64,000 bases of DNA from positions 434,001 through 498,000 of the forward strand of contig JAFMOC010000039.1 of the NCBI GenBank assembly GCA_019802505.1, in the 5' to 3' direction. Numbering within the stretch: the first letter of the stretch is position 1; each line of letters starts with the position of its first letter. The notes under the pieces were generated by a model. The model saw only the letters and a list, made by a program, of their open reading frames with translations. It did not search any database and was not told the DNA's origin. This document shows, one piece after another, positions 25,001 to 38,999 of this stretch. Source of the stretch: Corydoras sp. C115. Taxonomy: Eukaryota; Chordata; Actinopteri; Siluriformes; Callichthyidae. The position numbers were made by a program, and so were the translations under genes.

Positions 25001-28000
25001 TAAAATAGATACAGCTACTCTCTGATTTTACATCTGCTAGGTCACACAATAAAGATGTGTAATTGTGTTGATCCACTCACACCTGCAAAACACACTAGCA
25101 CACCATCATATTAGTGTCACTGCAATGCTAAAAATGAACTGCTACTTAAATACAATACTATAGAAGGGTAAGCTTACGGCAAAAAATTATGCAAAAGAAA
25201 CAGCTAGAATACAGTAAATGATTATAGAACTGAAAAAGCAGAAGTGGAATTAATAAACAGGTGTATTAAGAGTATGCGATCACTTTAGAGACATACATAA
25301 TATGGCATTACATAACGTCTATGGTGTAGCAGTAATACACTTGTTTGCGGTCTTTCCAGCTTTAATGGCTTTAATCAATATAACATGTAGATGTTTTTTT
25401 TTCTCAATACTCATTAAAAAGTTTACATCCTTCTTCATGTCTATGGAGATTTATCGAATTCGAAACATAACAGCAATGTGGCAAGTGAAGTCCAAACATC
25501 AACCTATGCCATAGTTACTACAGGACAGAAACCAAGCACATGCAACAGTCACATGACAACGTTACATCACTTTAACAGAAGAGAACACGGGTGGGGAACA
25601 TAAATGAACACAGGTCAGTACAGTCCGATAGCAGTTTCATGCATTTATTTCTCCTCACTAATGAAGTTTCACTCACACAACACTGTACTGTCCCACTTCA
25701 CATAGCTCACTACCTACAGACATTTCAGTACCACTTCAAAGCTGCAGCACAAAGAGTTCTGTATTATGTCTGCATGAATTCAAAAATATTTACTCAAATT
25801 GAAGAATTGAACACTACACATTTTTGTACTTATACATTTGCCTTATCTCAATAAAGAGTGAATTGAAACAGATAAACAATGCATTTTCACTTATTTGAGT
25901 TGTTGTATACACTAGCCATGCCTGTATGCTTTAAAAATTAGGAAGAATTATGAGAAGACTCTTCCGTTGCCCAGGAACAGTGCCTAAATGCACAAAGGTT
26001 TCACAGAGTGGACAGGCCCACACAGATTCCTGACTTCAACAACATCAAACGCCTTATGGATAAATTAATATGGAGACTGTGAACCAGGCTCTCTCAGTTC
26101 CAAACTAAATCTAATATTTTACAAGGTGATTTTGGCAAAAAATAAAATAAAATAAAACATTCCATGTTAAGTGATAGTGACACAGACAGTGAAGAGACCA
26201 AAAAAATCTGATGTCTGTCAGTGTCATCTGCTTGACTGCCTGTCTGGCCAGTAAACATAGCTGATTCCATTCTGAGTGGTTTCTAGGAGTAGGATAGTGT
26301 TTTTAGTATTTATTTACTACGGTGCACAAACTTCCCTACACAAACACAGCAGACACACTGACAACCACATAATAAATTACAAATTAAATATATGACCGAC
26401 TAGTTCATCAACCCAAAACTATTGACAAAACATCCAGATTTAACATCTACATTTGAGTATTAAGAATGTACACATAGTTTATTATACACACAAGCACTGG
26501 AGATAAACCGCTATCCCTTACATGCAAATTCAAAACTCCTTTGCTGTAGATTTTAAAAAGTAGAGCAACATATAGCAGTTTTCTCAGAGAACAGACTCAT
26601 TTGTTATATTTTGGCCTGAGCATATAAGCAGCTCGTTTTAGTGCTGAATCTTTGTTCATGTTGTGCAAGCTCTTAAGTCAGGAGGAAGTAAATATATTTA
26701 GGATGAACCCACAGTCACGGCAAAATTATGAGTTAACTGGAAAATAAATTGCTTCCTTTTTTTCTTGGCTTTACTCCCAAGACCTAAATAGGTTATTAGC
26801 AATATGCTGATATGAATACTTTACTAATATATGGATTGGATTTAGTAAAATGAAGACAATCATTGGTAATCTTACTCGAAGTTATTTGTCTTAAAACAAG
26901 TAAGAATAGTACATCAGTAACCCAGACTTAATCTATTTTGGACATGACCACCCAGGTCAGTCACTTGACCACAGTGATCATGCTGCCTATCCATAAGCAA
27001 GAAATGTAATGCATTACAGACATGACAGCAGCCTGTCAAAACAGTGTCCTATATTCAAATGTACATTTAAAGTCATGTAAGCAAACATGACAGTTTAGGT
27101 GTGTCAAATCCACAGAGATCCACAGAGACAAGGATAAAATTCAGGCTTGTATTTGGCAACAATATCAACACTCAAGCATTCTGTCAGAACATTTTTAGTC
27201 AATGAACATTGCTCAATGATAAATACTGTATTTCATAGTGTTAAACACTATTTTTATAATAAACTGCACTAAACATAAAAAAATTCTTTAATCTTATGCA
27301 ACTTGTGTAATAATCCGCTTTAGTTTTTAGCTTTTGAATTAACCAAGCATCTCTATAATCTGGAAGTGAAGCTCACCAAAGATTTATATGCCCTGAACTA
27401 AGCCTAGAGGAACAAAACTGAAAAATCCCATTAAGATAATTATGGTTTTTAATTCTGAAGAATGGCATCACATACATTAAAGGACTCAGAAAACCAAACA
27501 GGCACTCTCTCCAAATTTAAAAAACATTTAACACCTTTGTTAACACAGACATCAGACATCAATACAGAAATAATAAGTCTCAATTAATGTTCATTTCGAA
27601 ACATGAATAAGCTCAGTTCTGTGTAATAGCATATTTGACTGTGGGATTTAAATGAACTACAACGAGGCACGATCGTATGTAAACAAACATCAACACACTC
27701 AGACCTGTCTGCCACAACTCCATCAGCTTTTAGTTGCCATGTCTTATTAAAGAATCCGTAGGTTAATTACTTAGCTAGCCCAGGCTTTAGTAATTAGTGT
27801 GTCTACCTGAGCAAATGACAGCCGATTACGGTTATACAAGCTCGTAAGCAGTTAATCCTGCGTACTGTACTCGCTGGGTAATTGGTCGTGAATGTAAATA
27901 AACAACCAGAGTTCAGACGAATGTCGCCGTTGGTTCGCAGCACACACTCACTTTTTATATTTTACACTAAACTGAAAGTGAACAGCTGTAATAGTTTGTT

Positions 28001-28439
28001 AGCTGGCTGTGTAGCTCGATTAAACTATCGTTGGTAACTCAAGCTACTCAAGTTTGGGTTGCGTTGTTACACTAAAAACGAATAACTTCAAAGTTAAGAT
28101 ATATCCACTTGTGGAATATACAATAGCAGCCAATCTGGAAACATATATGAGCTCTTGGAGTAAGAGTAACTCTTAGCTTAGCCGAGCGTGCTAAGTGGTG
28201 TTAGCATTAGCTAAGCAAACACCCCATTTGTTAAAACGAAGACTGTTAGCTAGCTTCGTTAGCTTCCCGGCTAACCGCTTTCAGTCGGCCTGTGACGCTA
28301 TTCTCTCTTGTTTTGAGTTTGAAAGTTTATTTGGTTTTTAAGTCTAACCGACAGAAACGGCTCTGTAAACACCACCCTGTATTCTAAGGCAGAAAGACGC
28401 AGGCGAGACAGTTTGATGGACAGATAAAGTTAGAAATTA
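22027..28439 (-). other. Probable first intron of rap1a
   Basis: No coding exon is supported. The stretch holds one tRNA-derived SINE of a different family (22745-23000), degenerate repeats and AT-rich sequence. A 138-codon open frame at 24091-24507 (- strand) lacks any recognised domain. Calling the region an intron depends on the inferred non-coding exon near 28.45 kb. Confidence 0.45.
22745..23000 (+). repeat. tRNA-derived SINE of a third family
   Basis: A head with box B GGTTCGATTCT, then GTGCCCTTGGGCGAGACACC and a CA/TG-rich body. Lies in the presumed rap1a first intron. Confidence 0.7.
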
Positions 28440-28560
28440 AACTGACCGTCTGTCGATATCTGCGCCGCTCCGCCTGCCGCCGCCGCCGAGAGGAGCGACT
28501 GTGTAACGTCATTCTCCTGCTGGCACACAGCAGCCGCCTTAAAAGGGCATCAAAGTCTCT
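28440..28560 (-). promoter_or_regulatory. Candidate rap1a promoter and non-coding first exon
   Basis: A locally GC-rich, CpG-containing block with GCCGCCGCCGCC repeats. On the - strand a segment ends at 28447 with the donor GTCAGT, suited to joining the leader exon at 22026 across a ~6.4-kb intron. A CRE-like half site (ATGACGTT on the - strand) lies at about 28504-28511. This is the only promoter-like GC-rich segment upstream of rap1a. The exact transcription start is unknown. Confidence 0.5.
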
Positions 28561-28735
28561 GTGCTGCCCCAGTTAGGTTCAATACTGCCCCTGTCTGATC
28601 CCGTGCTGCCCTCAAGGCATCCACTACATCACACATCACAACCACTAGCAGAAACTCTTTTCAGAGAAATCTGATGTTGAGTTGTTTGGGAATCTGCTCA
28701 CAGAGACCATAAATCTTTTTTCATTCAAAATTAAT

Positions 28736-29086
28736 TCATTCATTCATTCATTATCTCCCGCTTTATCCTCTATTAGTGTCGCGGTGAGGTTCCCCATGCC
28801 CATCCAGGGGAGAACATCTCGGGCGCTGGGCAGATAGACCCAGGACAGGGCGCCAATCCATCGCTGGGTACACACTCACTCACACAGACACACTCTATAT
28901 GGGGCAATTTAGAGAACTCAATTAACTTGATCCATGTTTTTGGACTGTGGGAGGAAACCGGAGAACCCGGAGGAAACCCACGCGGACACGGGGAGAACAT
29001 GGAAACTCCACCCAGATGGGGATTCGAACCGGGAATCCCTAGCGCTGAGAGGCGAACGTGCTAACCACTAAGCCACCGTGCCGCCC
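28736..29086 (-). repeat. SINE, full length
   Basis: Young-looking copy flanked by TCAAAATTAATT duplications. Confidence 0.9.
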
Positions 29087-29111
29087 TCAAAATTAATTAT
29101 TTAATGAATTA

Positions 29112-29382
29112 TCTTGGGGACCCCATGCCCACCCAGGGGAGAACGTTTCGGACGCTGGGCAGATACACACAGGACAAGGCACCAATCCAAAACTGGACAG
29201 GCACTCATTCACACAGACACATTGAATCCATGTTTTTGGACTGTGGGAGGAAACCCATCAGAGAACCCGGAGGAAACCCACGCGGTCACGAGGAGAACAT
29301 GGAAACTCCACCCAGATTGGGATTCAAACCTGGAATCCCCAGTACTGAGAGGCGAACCTGCTAACCACTAAGCCACCATGAC
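29112..29382 (-). repeat. SINE, truncated and diverged
   Basis: Lies head-to-tail next to the previous copy and lacks the tail and part of the body. Confidence 0.85.
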
Positions 29383-29799
29383 CTTTTATACAATTTATAC
29401 CTGACATATTGAGTCATAATCAAACAACTCAAATGATTTTTTTAAGTTTTAGATTTATAATATGTAATTATAGGGGCATTTGTGAACTTAAAATAATATA
29501 TTTGCCTAAAATTAGTTTACACCTCTTAAAAGACAACTCTGTCTTGCTAAAAACTAAAGGAAAACCCCATTACTAGACTAAGTTGAACTTCTTTAGGTTT
29601 TCATTTATTGTCTATTTTATCAGCTCCACCAACCATACAGATGCACTTTTATACAATTCTACAATTACAGATGGTGTGTATTGTGGTCCATCAGTTTTTT
29701 TGCATTACTTGTTAGTCCCCTTTAATCAGTTGTCTAATGATCAGGACCCCACATAGAACTATCACAGAACAGGTCCTATGTGGAAGGTGGATGAAGACT

Positions 29800-29890
29800 G
29801 ACATGGTGTGTTGTGCTGACACAAGATACAAGATCAGACACATTGTGAATTTCCCCATTGTGGGACAAATAAAGGTTTATCTTATCTTAC
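29800..29890 (+). repeat. 3' end of a LINE- or SINE-type element with TCTTA tail
   Basis: The segment GTGAATTTCCCCATTGTGGG followed by ATAAAGG and (TCTTA)n. An inverted relative with (TAAGA)n is at 37750-37815. Confidence 0.55.
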
Positions 29891-30097
29891 ATTGTGTTCT
29901 CTAACTGCACACTTAAACACATTTATTATAGCTCCACCTTGTGGACGTTATAGCTAATTTGCAGCCACACAGTTTCACACACTCTTAATCTTTTTAAACA
30001 GAGCTCTTGCATTTAGATGGGTAAAAAAATACTTGTAATATAAATAAAAGTTCTCAAATTAATAATCAAACTTATTTTAACTTATTATCATAATATA

Positions 30098-30442
30098 GGG
30101 CGGCACGGTGGCTTAGTGGTTAGCACGTTCGCCTCTCAGCGCTAGGGATTCCCGGTTCGAATCCCCATCTGGGTGGAGTTTCCATGTTCTCCCCGTGTCC
30201 GCGTGGGTTTCCTCCGGGTTCTCCGGTTTCCTCCCACAGTCCAAAATCATGGATCAAGTCAATTGAGTTCTCCAAATTGCCCCATATAGAGTGTGTGTGT
30301 GAGTGAGTGTGTGCCCAGTGATGGATTGGCGCCCTGTCCTGGGTGTATCTGCCCAGCGCCCGAAATGTTCTCCCCTGGATGGGCATGGGGAACCCCACCG
30401 CGACCCTACTAGAGGATAAAGTGGGAGATAATGAATGAATGA
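30098..30442 (+). repeat. SINE, full length
   Basis: Perfect 11-bp target duplication ATCATAATATA (30087-30097, 30443-30453). Confidence 0.92.
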
Positions 30443-31870
30443 ATCATAATATACCTAATTAGGATCAGCTAAGAAAGTAAATCAGTAAATCACAATAGGT
30501 ACCTATTTTTCCCCATTATTTTAATGTTTGAATATTTAGAAAACATTTTTATCCAATGCAACTTCAAAAACAACACAAGTCAAGTGAGGAACCAACAGGC
30601 TCAACTGAATTATCATCAAATACAAGCCGTTTACCAACTTGTTCCTGGTGTAACTCTCTCCCCATGCATGAAAGATGCATTACATACAGTATATGATCAA
30701 AATTCCTGAGACACGTCTCAATCACTGAATTTGGGAATTTTAATTAGTCCTATTGCCACAGGTATAAAAAAAAAAAAAACATTTATTAACACATTTTTTT
30801 AAAACAATTAAATGCAGGAACATGACTGTTTTAACATAAATGTGCTGTAGTACACAAAACAAGATTTATAAAAGCATGGTTGGTTGAGTTTGGTGTAAAG
30901 TTTGGTGTTTTGCCCACACAAACCTTTTACCACAACTGGTTTAGGAACAATTTAAACTGGGATTGCAAGCCAACCCCTCTAGTGCAAACACAGCTGTAAT
31001 GTTGAGGTGTCCCATGTAATGTATTTTTGTAGATTTTAAAATTAAAAAAGTTTAAAGGTATATTTAAATTGTGGCAGCACTTTGTAAAAACATATTTGAG
31101 CCACATATCATTGATAATATCACACATATTATGTAAGGTCACTGTGGTCCAGTGCTTTTCCTTAACCTTATCCAGCAAAGCCATGATGAACTAAAACTGT
31201 AAACCAGGCCATATGAGCTTATCACTATGTCTATTCCATTTACATGGCAACAAACAGTCAATTCTGTTTTGAATTGACTATACAAAACTACACAAACTGC
31301 TTAATGACTAAATGTAAATGTACACATTCATACATGCCATATGGACATAAAATGGACCAAATGGGCCAAATGGACATAAAAACTAATATTTATAAGTACT
31401 TTTGTATTATGTTACTGAATTAGAGTAACCTGTCCTGAAAAAGCAAAATAAAGCTGTCAGCCTGCACAAAGAAGCACATTCTGGAACTTATACATAAATT
31501 AACGTATTAATGTTATTGTAATCACTGTATATGTTTCATATAGTTTGTAATTAAACTTTTACCCAGATTGTGTCAAATGTGTCAAAACCACACGAACACG
31601 ATGAAAGTTTCCAACAATAAAATATATGGTACAATTTAAATCACAGTCATGTTTCATTATTAAAACATGAAAACAAAGTTACAAAGTGTTTAATATATAT
31701 ATTAAACTGTCACAAAGTAAACTTCCATTCTGAGCTAAATATGTATTCATGCTGCAAATGCTGCAAAAAAAAATATGCAACGGGTTGCAAAATACTGCAA
31801 AGTAAAATTACAATTCGAGCTTTAAAACCACACAGGAAGAAACAAAGTTGGTGTTGGTTAGTCCAGTATA

Positions 31871-31900
31871 CAGTGCATCCGGAAAGTATTCACAGCGCTG

Positions 31901-31934
<34 letters not shown>

Positions 31935-32431
31935 ACTCTGTGAATGTTTTGGAGTGGCCCAGCCAGAGCCCAGACTTGAATCCGATTGAACATCTCTGGA
32001 GAGATCTGAAAATGGCTGTGCACAGACTCCCATCCAACCTCATGGAGCTTCAAAGGTACTGCAAAGAAGAATGGGCAAAAATGCCTAAAGATAGGTGTGC
32101 TAAGCTTGTGGCATCATATTCAAAAAGACTTGAGGCTGTAGTTGCTGCCAAAGGTGGTTCTACAAAGTATTAAGCAAAGGCTTTACTTATGTAAATGTGA
32201 AAGGCTTTACAAGCAAAAGCAAAGGCTTTACTTATGTAAATGTGATTTCTTAGTTTTTTATTTTTAATAAATTTTCAAAACTCTCAAAAACACTTTTTTC
32301 ACATGGTCATAATGGGGTATTTGGTGTAGAATTTTGAGGAAAGAGATTAATGTAATACAATTTGGAATAAGGCTGTAACGTAAGAAAATGTGGAAAAAGT
32401 GAAGAGCTGTGAATACTTTCCGGATGCACTG
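31871..32431 (+). mobile_element. Internally deleted Tc1-like transposon of another family
   Basis: Terminal repeats CAGTGCATCCGGAAAGTATT at 31871 and its inverse ending at 32431, flanked by TA. A poly(A) run (31902-31933) stands where the 5' part of the gene was. The remaining frame (to TAA at 32173) encodes the transposase C-terminus with SPDLNPIEHLW, so the catalytic Glu remains but both Asp residues are lost. Non-autonomous. Confidence 0.92.
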
Positions 32432-32550
32432 TATTAGTCATTGACGGGATTTCTTTAAAGCAGGAAACACAAAAATACATTTTACTTCTCTTTTGAAAGC
32501 AGTTATTTTCCTAAATGATTTCATTATTTAATACAAAACTCTGTGCCTTT

Positions 32551-35500
32551 TCAGTGAGGAGCAACTAGAGAATATGGATCAAAGTTGTGTTCAGCTAGAG
32601 GAATGTCCTGAATGGTGCTGTAGATAATTGATGACTTCTCTTGTTGAGCTGGACCAGCCAAACTATACACAGCAGATAACTCATCGCACATATGGTGATT
32701 ATCCTACAAGAGAAAAATCATTATTAGAATAGAAACACAAAACATTTATAACTGAAAAAATGAAAAATACAGATTATAAAAATTGGTGGCGGCACGGTGG
32801 CATAGTAGTTAGCACGTTCGCCTCTCAGCACTAGGGATTCCCGGTTCGAATCCCCATCTGGGTGGAGTTTCCATGTTCTCCCCGTGTCTGTGTGGGTTTC
32901 CTCCGGGTTCTCCGGTTTCCTCCCACAGTCCAAAAACATGGATCAAGTCAATTGAATTCTCAAAATTGCCCCATATGGAGTGTGTCTGTGCGAGTGAGTG
33001 TGTGCCCAGCGATGGATTGGCGCCCTATCCTGGGTCTATCTGCCCAGCGTCCGAGACGTTCTCCCCTGGATGGGCTTGGGGAACCCCACCCTAATAGACG
33101 ATAAAGCGGGAGATAATGAATGAATGAATAAAAATTGGTGGCATATTTGATGATCAGAAAATATTCAGTGATTAGCTAAGACAATAAAAATAACAAAGTA
33201 TCTTGTATAATGAAAGCTGAAAAGCATGTGTGAAGACTGTGCTATGAGCTATAGAACAAGGGAACATTGTATGTTTTATACACTTAAGAAAATTAAAGTA
33301 TCCTTGAGGTTGAAAGCTGAATTTTATGGTTTCGCTGCTTAATTTGAGTTTTTTTTTTTATTGATTTGGTTTTAAGGATGATTGTAACATAGATCACAAG
33401 GTCACAAACACATACTCTTACATGCTCAATGCTGTGTTAACAAGCTAATTGTATGGGTTGTTATAGCGTTATTTTTTGTATTTTGCTGATGTCAAAGTTG
33501 ATGATATTAAAGAAGCACCAGCACTAAATTCCAAGTCATTTTTATCAACATACTTCTGAAATGTAAGCTTCTATTGTAATAAAGTGACCAAAAAAATTGC
33601 AGCCAATCAGCCACCCTGTCTCAGGGTACCCTGTCTATCAATACTATAGTATTAGAAAAGTCTTTGCCACTTTATCGGAATTGTAATTCATTAAAATTGT
33701 AGATGTTCTTGTTAACTATTCGAATTATTCTGGAAAAGTGGGATACTAAAAATGTTAACTAGGAGTAATTTTTGTACCATTATGTAAATACTTTAATACA
33801 AACCCAAAATAATAAAATTACTGTATTATATAATGTAATGTGATTTACTAATCCATTTTGTTTTTGCATTTTTTACATATTATTATAAAATAACCTTTTT
33901 TGTTGAAGTAACAAAAACATGCCCCTATGGTGATAATATGTAAAGAGTGTTTGTCTATGAAGATGCATGCATAACCCAAATCAGAGTAAGCAAATATAAA
34001 TAAAAATATAGTCCACAAATGGTAAGGATCATTCTTGAAAGCTATTAGGCTACTGGTGGTGTTAGTAACAAATTTAAATATAAAATGAAGTAACCTTGGT
34101 TTGATAATGTTCCTTACAACATACCTGAGCTGGTAGTTCTGGTAAAATGTGGTCTTTATGAGCTGAAAGACAAAAACAATATTTGTTTATGGCTTTCTTT
34201 ACAATATACGTATGTTCTAAAGTATGTGGACACCTGATTGTCATCATTTTTATGGTGGTTTATTTACTCACTTCAAGTCACAATCCTTATCACAATCATG
34301 TAGTCTAGCTCAGTTTGTATTTTTAAAATACACCCTGAACAGGTTTACTGTAGAACTGACACAAAAACTTATTCACCCACTTGTTCCATCTTATTTGAAT
34401 TTAGTATCTCAACTCAGATAAATGTGGCGGCACGGTGGCTTAGTGGTCAGTACGTTCGCCTCTCAGCGCTAGGGATTCCCGGTTCGAATCCTTATCTGGG
34501 TGGAGTTTCCATGTTCTCCCCGTGTCTGCGTGGGTTTCCTCCGGGTTCTCCGGTTTCCTCCCACAGTCCAAAAACATGGATCAAGTTAATTGAATTCTCA
34601 AAATTACCCCATATAGAGTGTGTCTGTGTGAGTGAGTGTGTGCCCAGCGATGGATTGGCGCCCTGTCCTGGGTCTATCTGCCCAACGCCCGAGACGTTCT
34701 CCCCTGGATGGGCATGGGGAACCCCACCACGACCCTAGTAGAGGATAAAGCGGGAGATAACGAATGAATGAATGAACTCAGATAAATACTAGAGATTGTA
34801 AGATAATTAAAGGGGTTTTGATATTACATTACATTTTTTTAACTGAATCGAGACAGCTGAGAGACAGCTTTTCTCAGTGTTAACTACATAAACTTACATG
34901 TGCAACGTGTCTTTTTTGTCTTCCTGTGAAGAACCACAAGTGTCCCGAGAACTAAAAACAGCAGCAGACTAAGTAATAATCCACAAACACCAATTCTGTG
35001 ACCTGTAAAAAATCGAATAAGTGAATTATTTTAAAAACAGACTTCAATTTATGTCAATTTGAATATGCCACTAAGTGAGCTATACTTGAACAGCCATCCA
35101 TTATCTTCCACTTTATCCTCTACTAGGATCATGGGGGGGGGCAGATACACCCAGGACAGGGCGCCAATCTATCACTGGTCACACTTACTCACACAGACAC
35201 ACACACACACAAACACACTCTACATGTGGCAAATTGGAGCATTCAATTAACCTTGATCCATGTTTTTGGACTGTGGGAGAAAACCAGAAAACCCGGAGGA
35301 AACCCACACGGACACGGGAAGAACATGGAAACTCCACCCAGATTGGGATTCGAACCAGGAATCCCTAGTGCTGAGAGGCGAACGTGCTAACCACTATGCT
35401 CCTATGCCACCCAAAACTTAAACATATTATTTAAAAAATTGAATAAGTAAGACAGTACAAAAAAACATTTACCTGTGGGTGAGTCAGTTTCTTTTTCAGT

Positions 35501-38500
35501 TACAGGTTCAGATGAAGGAGTATCTAAAAACAAAGTAAATCCACAGTACACAGATCATCATGAGGCATTCTATTAAAAAATGAGAAAATTACTGTATATA
35601 TCTAAGCAAAGTTTTAAAATAAATTTTATTTGTCACATGCACAGTCACACAGTAAAACTTGCAGTGAAATGTTTAGAAGGACAGTCTGTCGGCACAAGAG
35701 GCTATTCAAATATAAAGTCTTTAGTGTAATTATTTTACAAACATTAATTTGAAAGTTTGTAATCGTCCAGAGGATTTATACTTCTTGTTTTTGTTTCTGT
35801 ATTGTGTCTACTTCTGGTTATAAACTGTATTCTAGAAATTCATCAAATGTGGAACTTTTAACTTTGCACCATCTTGACATTTATATTTAAATAACCCAAA
35901 TCTTCTATAACTTATTTTAATTCTTCAGTGAGCATGCATGTACATCTTTATTTTTGGTGCAAACCTTAAATAGGTCGCTTTTGCGCATCATATGCGCATT
36001 TTAAAAAGTCTTTTTAGATTTGATTTTTCTGGCAGCTTTTTTTAGAATTAATACTGACATTTATATTATTTGATTTTTAATGGTTTGAGTTTATTGTCAA
36101 ACTAATGTCATTCACAACATACAATTAAAGGTCCTAACTTCTCATCCACAGGTTCATAATTTTATACAGCTACAGTCATAACAACATTACTTGTTCAGTT
36201 CGAATAGTTTAATATTAACTTAAGCCTGTCAGAGAACGTAACCAAACCAACAAGTAGTCAGAACGTACAACTGCAGCAACACAAACTATACAATGAAAAG
36301 AACCAACCTAAAAATAAAGGAGAAAAAGAAGTAAGTAACTCAATGTAAAGAGCATGTAGGTGCTATTCAGGGGAAAGTGAAAAAGCCCAGAAGTAGAAGC
36401 TGGGTTATGTGGAGGTAAATAAGGTGGAGCAGATGCAACAAGGCCAAAATGAACTGTAGAGAAATACATACTTTCTTATGTTAGTGTTTATATTGCTGTT
36501 GGACTTTTTGCTGAATTTAAAAGAATGTACTATATCCTTTAACTGTCCACATTTTAGGAAAGAGTGCATGAGAGAAGTTTGTTTACTGTAAATACTTGTA
36601 ACATTTTAAATAAGTAAAATGTTTGCCAATAGGATCTAAACATTTGCATAACAATGTATCTAAACATAATACATATTTAGAACAAATAGTTACTTTTTAT
36701 TGATGGATGGTTCACTGTAGTACTTAGACTCTGGGTAGATGAATTCTCTGTAGTTTCTGGGGTCTGATTCTGCTTTGGCTCTGAAGTTGCAGAGGACAAC
36801 ACAGGAGCTACAAAAAAGCAACATAAAACTGTAAATCAGTCAATCACCTGAATGTGAACTGGTTCAGTCTCACATCTGTATGTATTTATGACAATAGCTG
36901 TACATGGTTCTTAACTATGAGTTTATTATCCAAATCCATTATTTTGGACTGTGGAAGAAAATCGGAGAACCTGAAGAAAACACACGCAGACAAGAGGTAA
37001 ACTTTTAAACTCCACTCAGATTAGGATTTGAACATGGATCCCCAGCACTGAGAGGTGAATGTGCTAACCACTAAGCCACCTGAATTATAACTTTTTTTAT
37101 AGTAAATGAAATTATAACTTATTTGTTTAGGAGAAATTCAGACAATTACAAGCACATGCTACTATTTTGTATACATTTGTGACTTAAATTAATAATAATT
37201 CAGTCATAATTTTAGATTCAAAAGGTAAGACATGTTTACCTTTAATGACATTGACCTTTACTTTCATCAATTTGTCACGGCCCCATTCATTTAGTCCACA
37301 GTAATAAATTCCAGAATCTTTTAACATGAGGGTTTTGATGGTAACAGAGAAGGTCCTTGAATTCACAATGTTCATTGCACTGTATTTTTTATTAGAGGTG
37401 AATGTATCAGCCTTCACAGTCTCAATTAAAACTGAATTACAAGGTTCACGACAAAAGTACATGGATGTGTACTGATATCCATCAGGATAATTCCATTCAA
37501 TATCCAAACTGCCTCCTTCTGTTCCAGTAATAACCTTTTCAGCTTTGCTCTTCATTGTTATAATTATCAGAACTGCAACAAAGTAACAGACACCGTTAGT
37601 CACAGCAAAAAGAAATGTGATTTTATATATTTTGAAACAACACAGTGTAGCTAAAAAGCAGTTTATATAAATTTTACGTTTAAAAAAGACATAAATTAGT
37701 GACAACTGAATATTGTATATTGTACTTTAGACACGTGTTTAGGTTAGAATAAGATAAGATAAGATAATCCTGTATTGGGCCCACAATGAGGAAATTCACA
37801 TTCTCAGCAGCAAAAGGTGACAGGAATTGGGAAAGTTAAAAAGATACTTCAAATTATATATTTATATAGAGGCAGCACGGTGGCTTAGTGGTTAGCACGT
37901 TCGCCTCTCAGCGCTAGGGATTTCCGGTAGGATACCCAATCTGGGTGGAGTTTCCATGTTCTCCCCGTGTCCACGTGGGTTTCCTCCGGGTTCTCCGGTT
38001 TCCTCCCACAGTCCAAAAACATGGATCAAGTCAATTGAGTTCTCCAATTTGCCCCATATAGCATGTGTATGTCTGTGTGAGTGAGTGTGTGTGTTCATTG
38101 ATAAATTGGCACCCTGTCCTGGGTGTATCTGCCCAGCGCCCAAAAAGTTCTCCCCTGGATGGACATGGGGAACCCCACCGCAACCCTAATATAGGATAAA
38201 GCGAAAGATAATGGATGGATATATATATCCATATATATATATAGGCGGCACGGTGGCTTAGTGGTTAGCACGTTCGCCTCTCAGCGCTAGGGATTCCCGG
38301 TTCGAATCCCCATCTGGGTGGAGTTTCCATGTTCTCCCCGTGTCCACATAGGTTTCCTCCGGGTTCTCCGGTTTCCTCCCACAGTCCAAAAACATGGATC
38401 AAGTCAATTGAATTCTCAAAATTGCCCCATATAGAGTGTGTCTGTGAGTGAGTGTGTGCCCAGCGATAGATTGGCGCCCTGTCCTGCCCAGTGCCCGAAA

Positions 38501-38573
38501 TGTTCTCCCCTGGATGGGCATGGGGAACCCCACCGCGACCCTAATATAGGATAAAGCGGGAGATAATGATTGA

Positions 38574-38666
<93 letters not shown>

Positions 38667-38998
38667 TTTCAAAAAGAAAATGTAAAATAGAATTAGAAAT
38701 CAGTATATATACAAAATAAAAATAAACTGTTCAATTATGTACATGATATATAATATGGAGGGATAAAAGACAACAGACCGCTCATAAAGAATTGCACATG
38801 ATGATCAAATGAAGTAGTTATTGCAAAAAACAACGGCTTGTCCAGCAAAAATCTACTGTACATATGATGATTGGATAGTTTTTGTCAGTTTGACAGTTTG
38901 TTGACAGTTAAAACCGCCAACTATATTATTACTATATTGTTAGAAATATATAAAAGTTTACCTTGATAAAACGACACGGTTCTTAAAACGTCCCGCAT
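32551..38998 (-). CDS. CD300/pIgR-like (CMRF35-like) inhibitory Ig receptor, gene A, complete in seven exons
   Basis: Exons: 38998-38962, 37572-37240, 36807-36694, 35523-35473, 35002-34898, 34162-34125, 32703-32551 (TGA). All have GT/AG borders, and phases are 1-1 until the last junction (phase 0), for 276 residues. Order: signal peptide (1 to ~18), V-type Ig domain (~24-122), Ser/Thr-rich stalk (124-178), transmembrane helix with no charged residue (~184-203), basic anchor, and tail with ITIM IIYSTI (Tyr254) plus Tyr239 and Tyr270. The YFCREPC pair (Cys53, Cys57) and DSGIYYCG (Cys104) fit the CD300/pIgR/CMRF35 group. The usual B-strand cysteine is Trp39. The ITIM predicts recruitment of SHP phosphatases in leukocytes; the ligand is unknown. 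No transcript is seen, but the unbroken phase across seven exons makes the model strong. Confidence 0.85.
32788..33128 (+). repeat. SINE in an intron of receptor gene A
   Basis: Full length, with a target duplication TAAAAATTGGTGGC. Confidence 0.9.
34424..34774 (+). repeat. SINE in an intron of receptor gene A
   Basis: Full length, perfect 13-bp duplication AACTCAGATAAAT. Confidence 0.92.
35094..35413 (-). repeat. SINE in an intron of receptor gene A
   Basis: Nearly full length, with a deletion in the distal body. Confidence 0.88.
36937..37080 (-). repeat. SINE fragment shared by receptor units
   Basis: Head and proximal body only. The same old copy lies between stalk and Ig exons in genes A, B (43979-44184) and C (48405-48583), so it predates their duplication. 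Confidence 0.8.
37869..38219 (+). repeat. SINE, full length
   Basis: In intron 1 of gene A, followed at once by a (TA)n stretch and another SINE. Confidence 0.9.
38243..38575 (+). repeat. SINE, full length
   Basis: Second of two SINEs in the same direction; its tail runs into (TA)n and (GA)n. Confidence 0.9.
38574..38663. repeat. (TA)n(GA)n compound microsatellite
   Basis: Short TA run followed by ~68 bp of GA in intron 1 of gene A. Confidence 0.95.
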
Positions 38999-38999
38999 A

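Noticed and set aside
28130..28290. GCTAGC/TTAGC-rich stretch that could be read as a palindromic element
   Set aside because: Short irregular GCTAA repeats without defined ends or duplications; probably promoter-proximal simple sequence.
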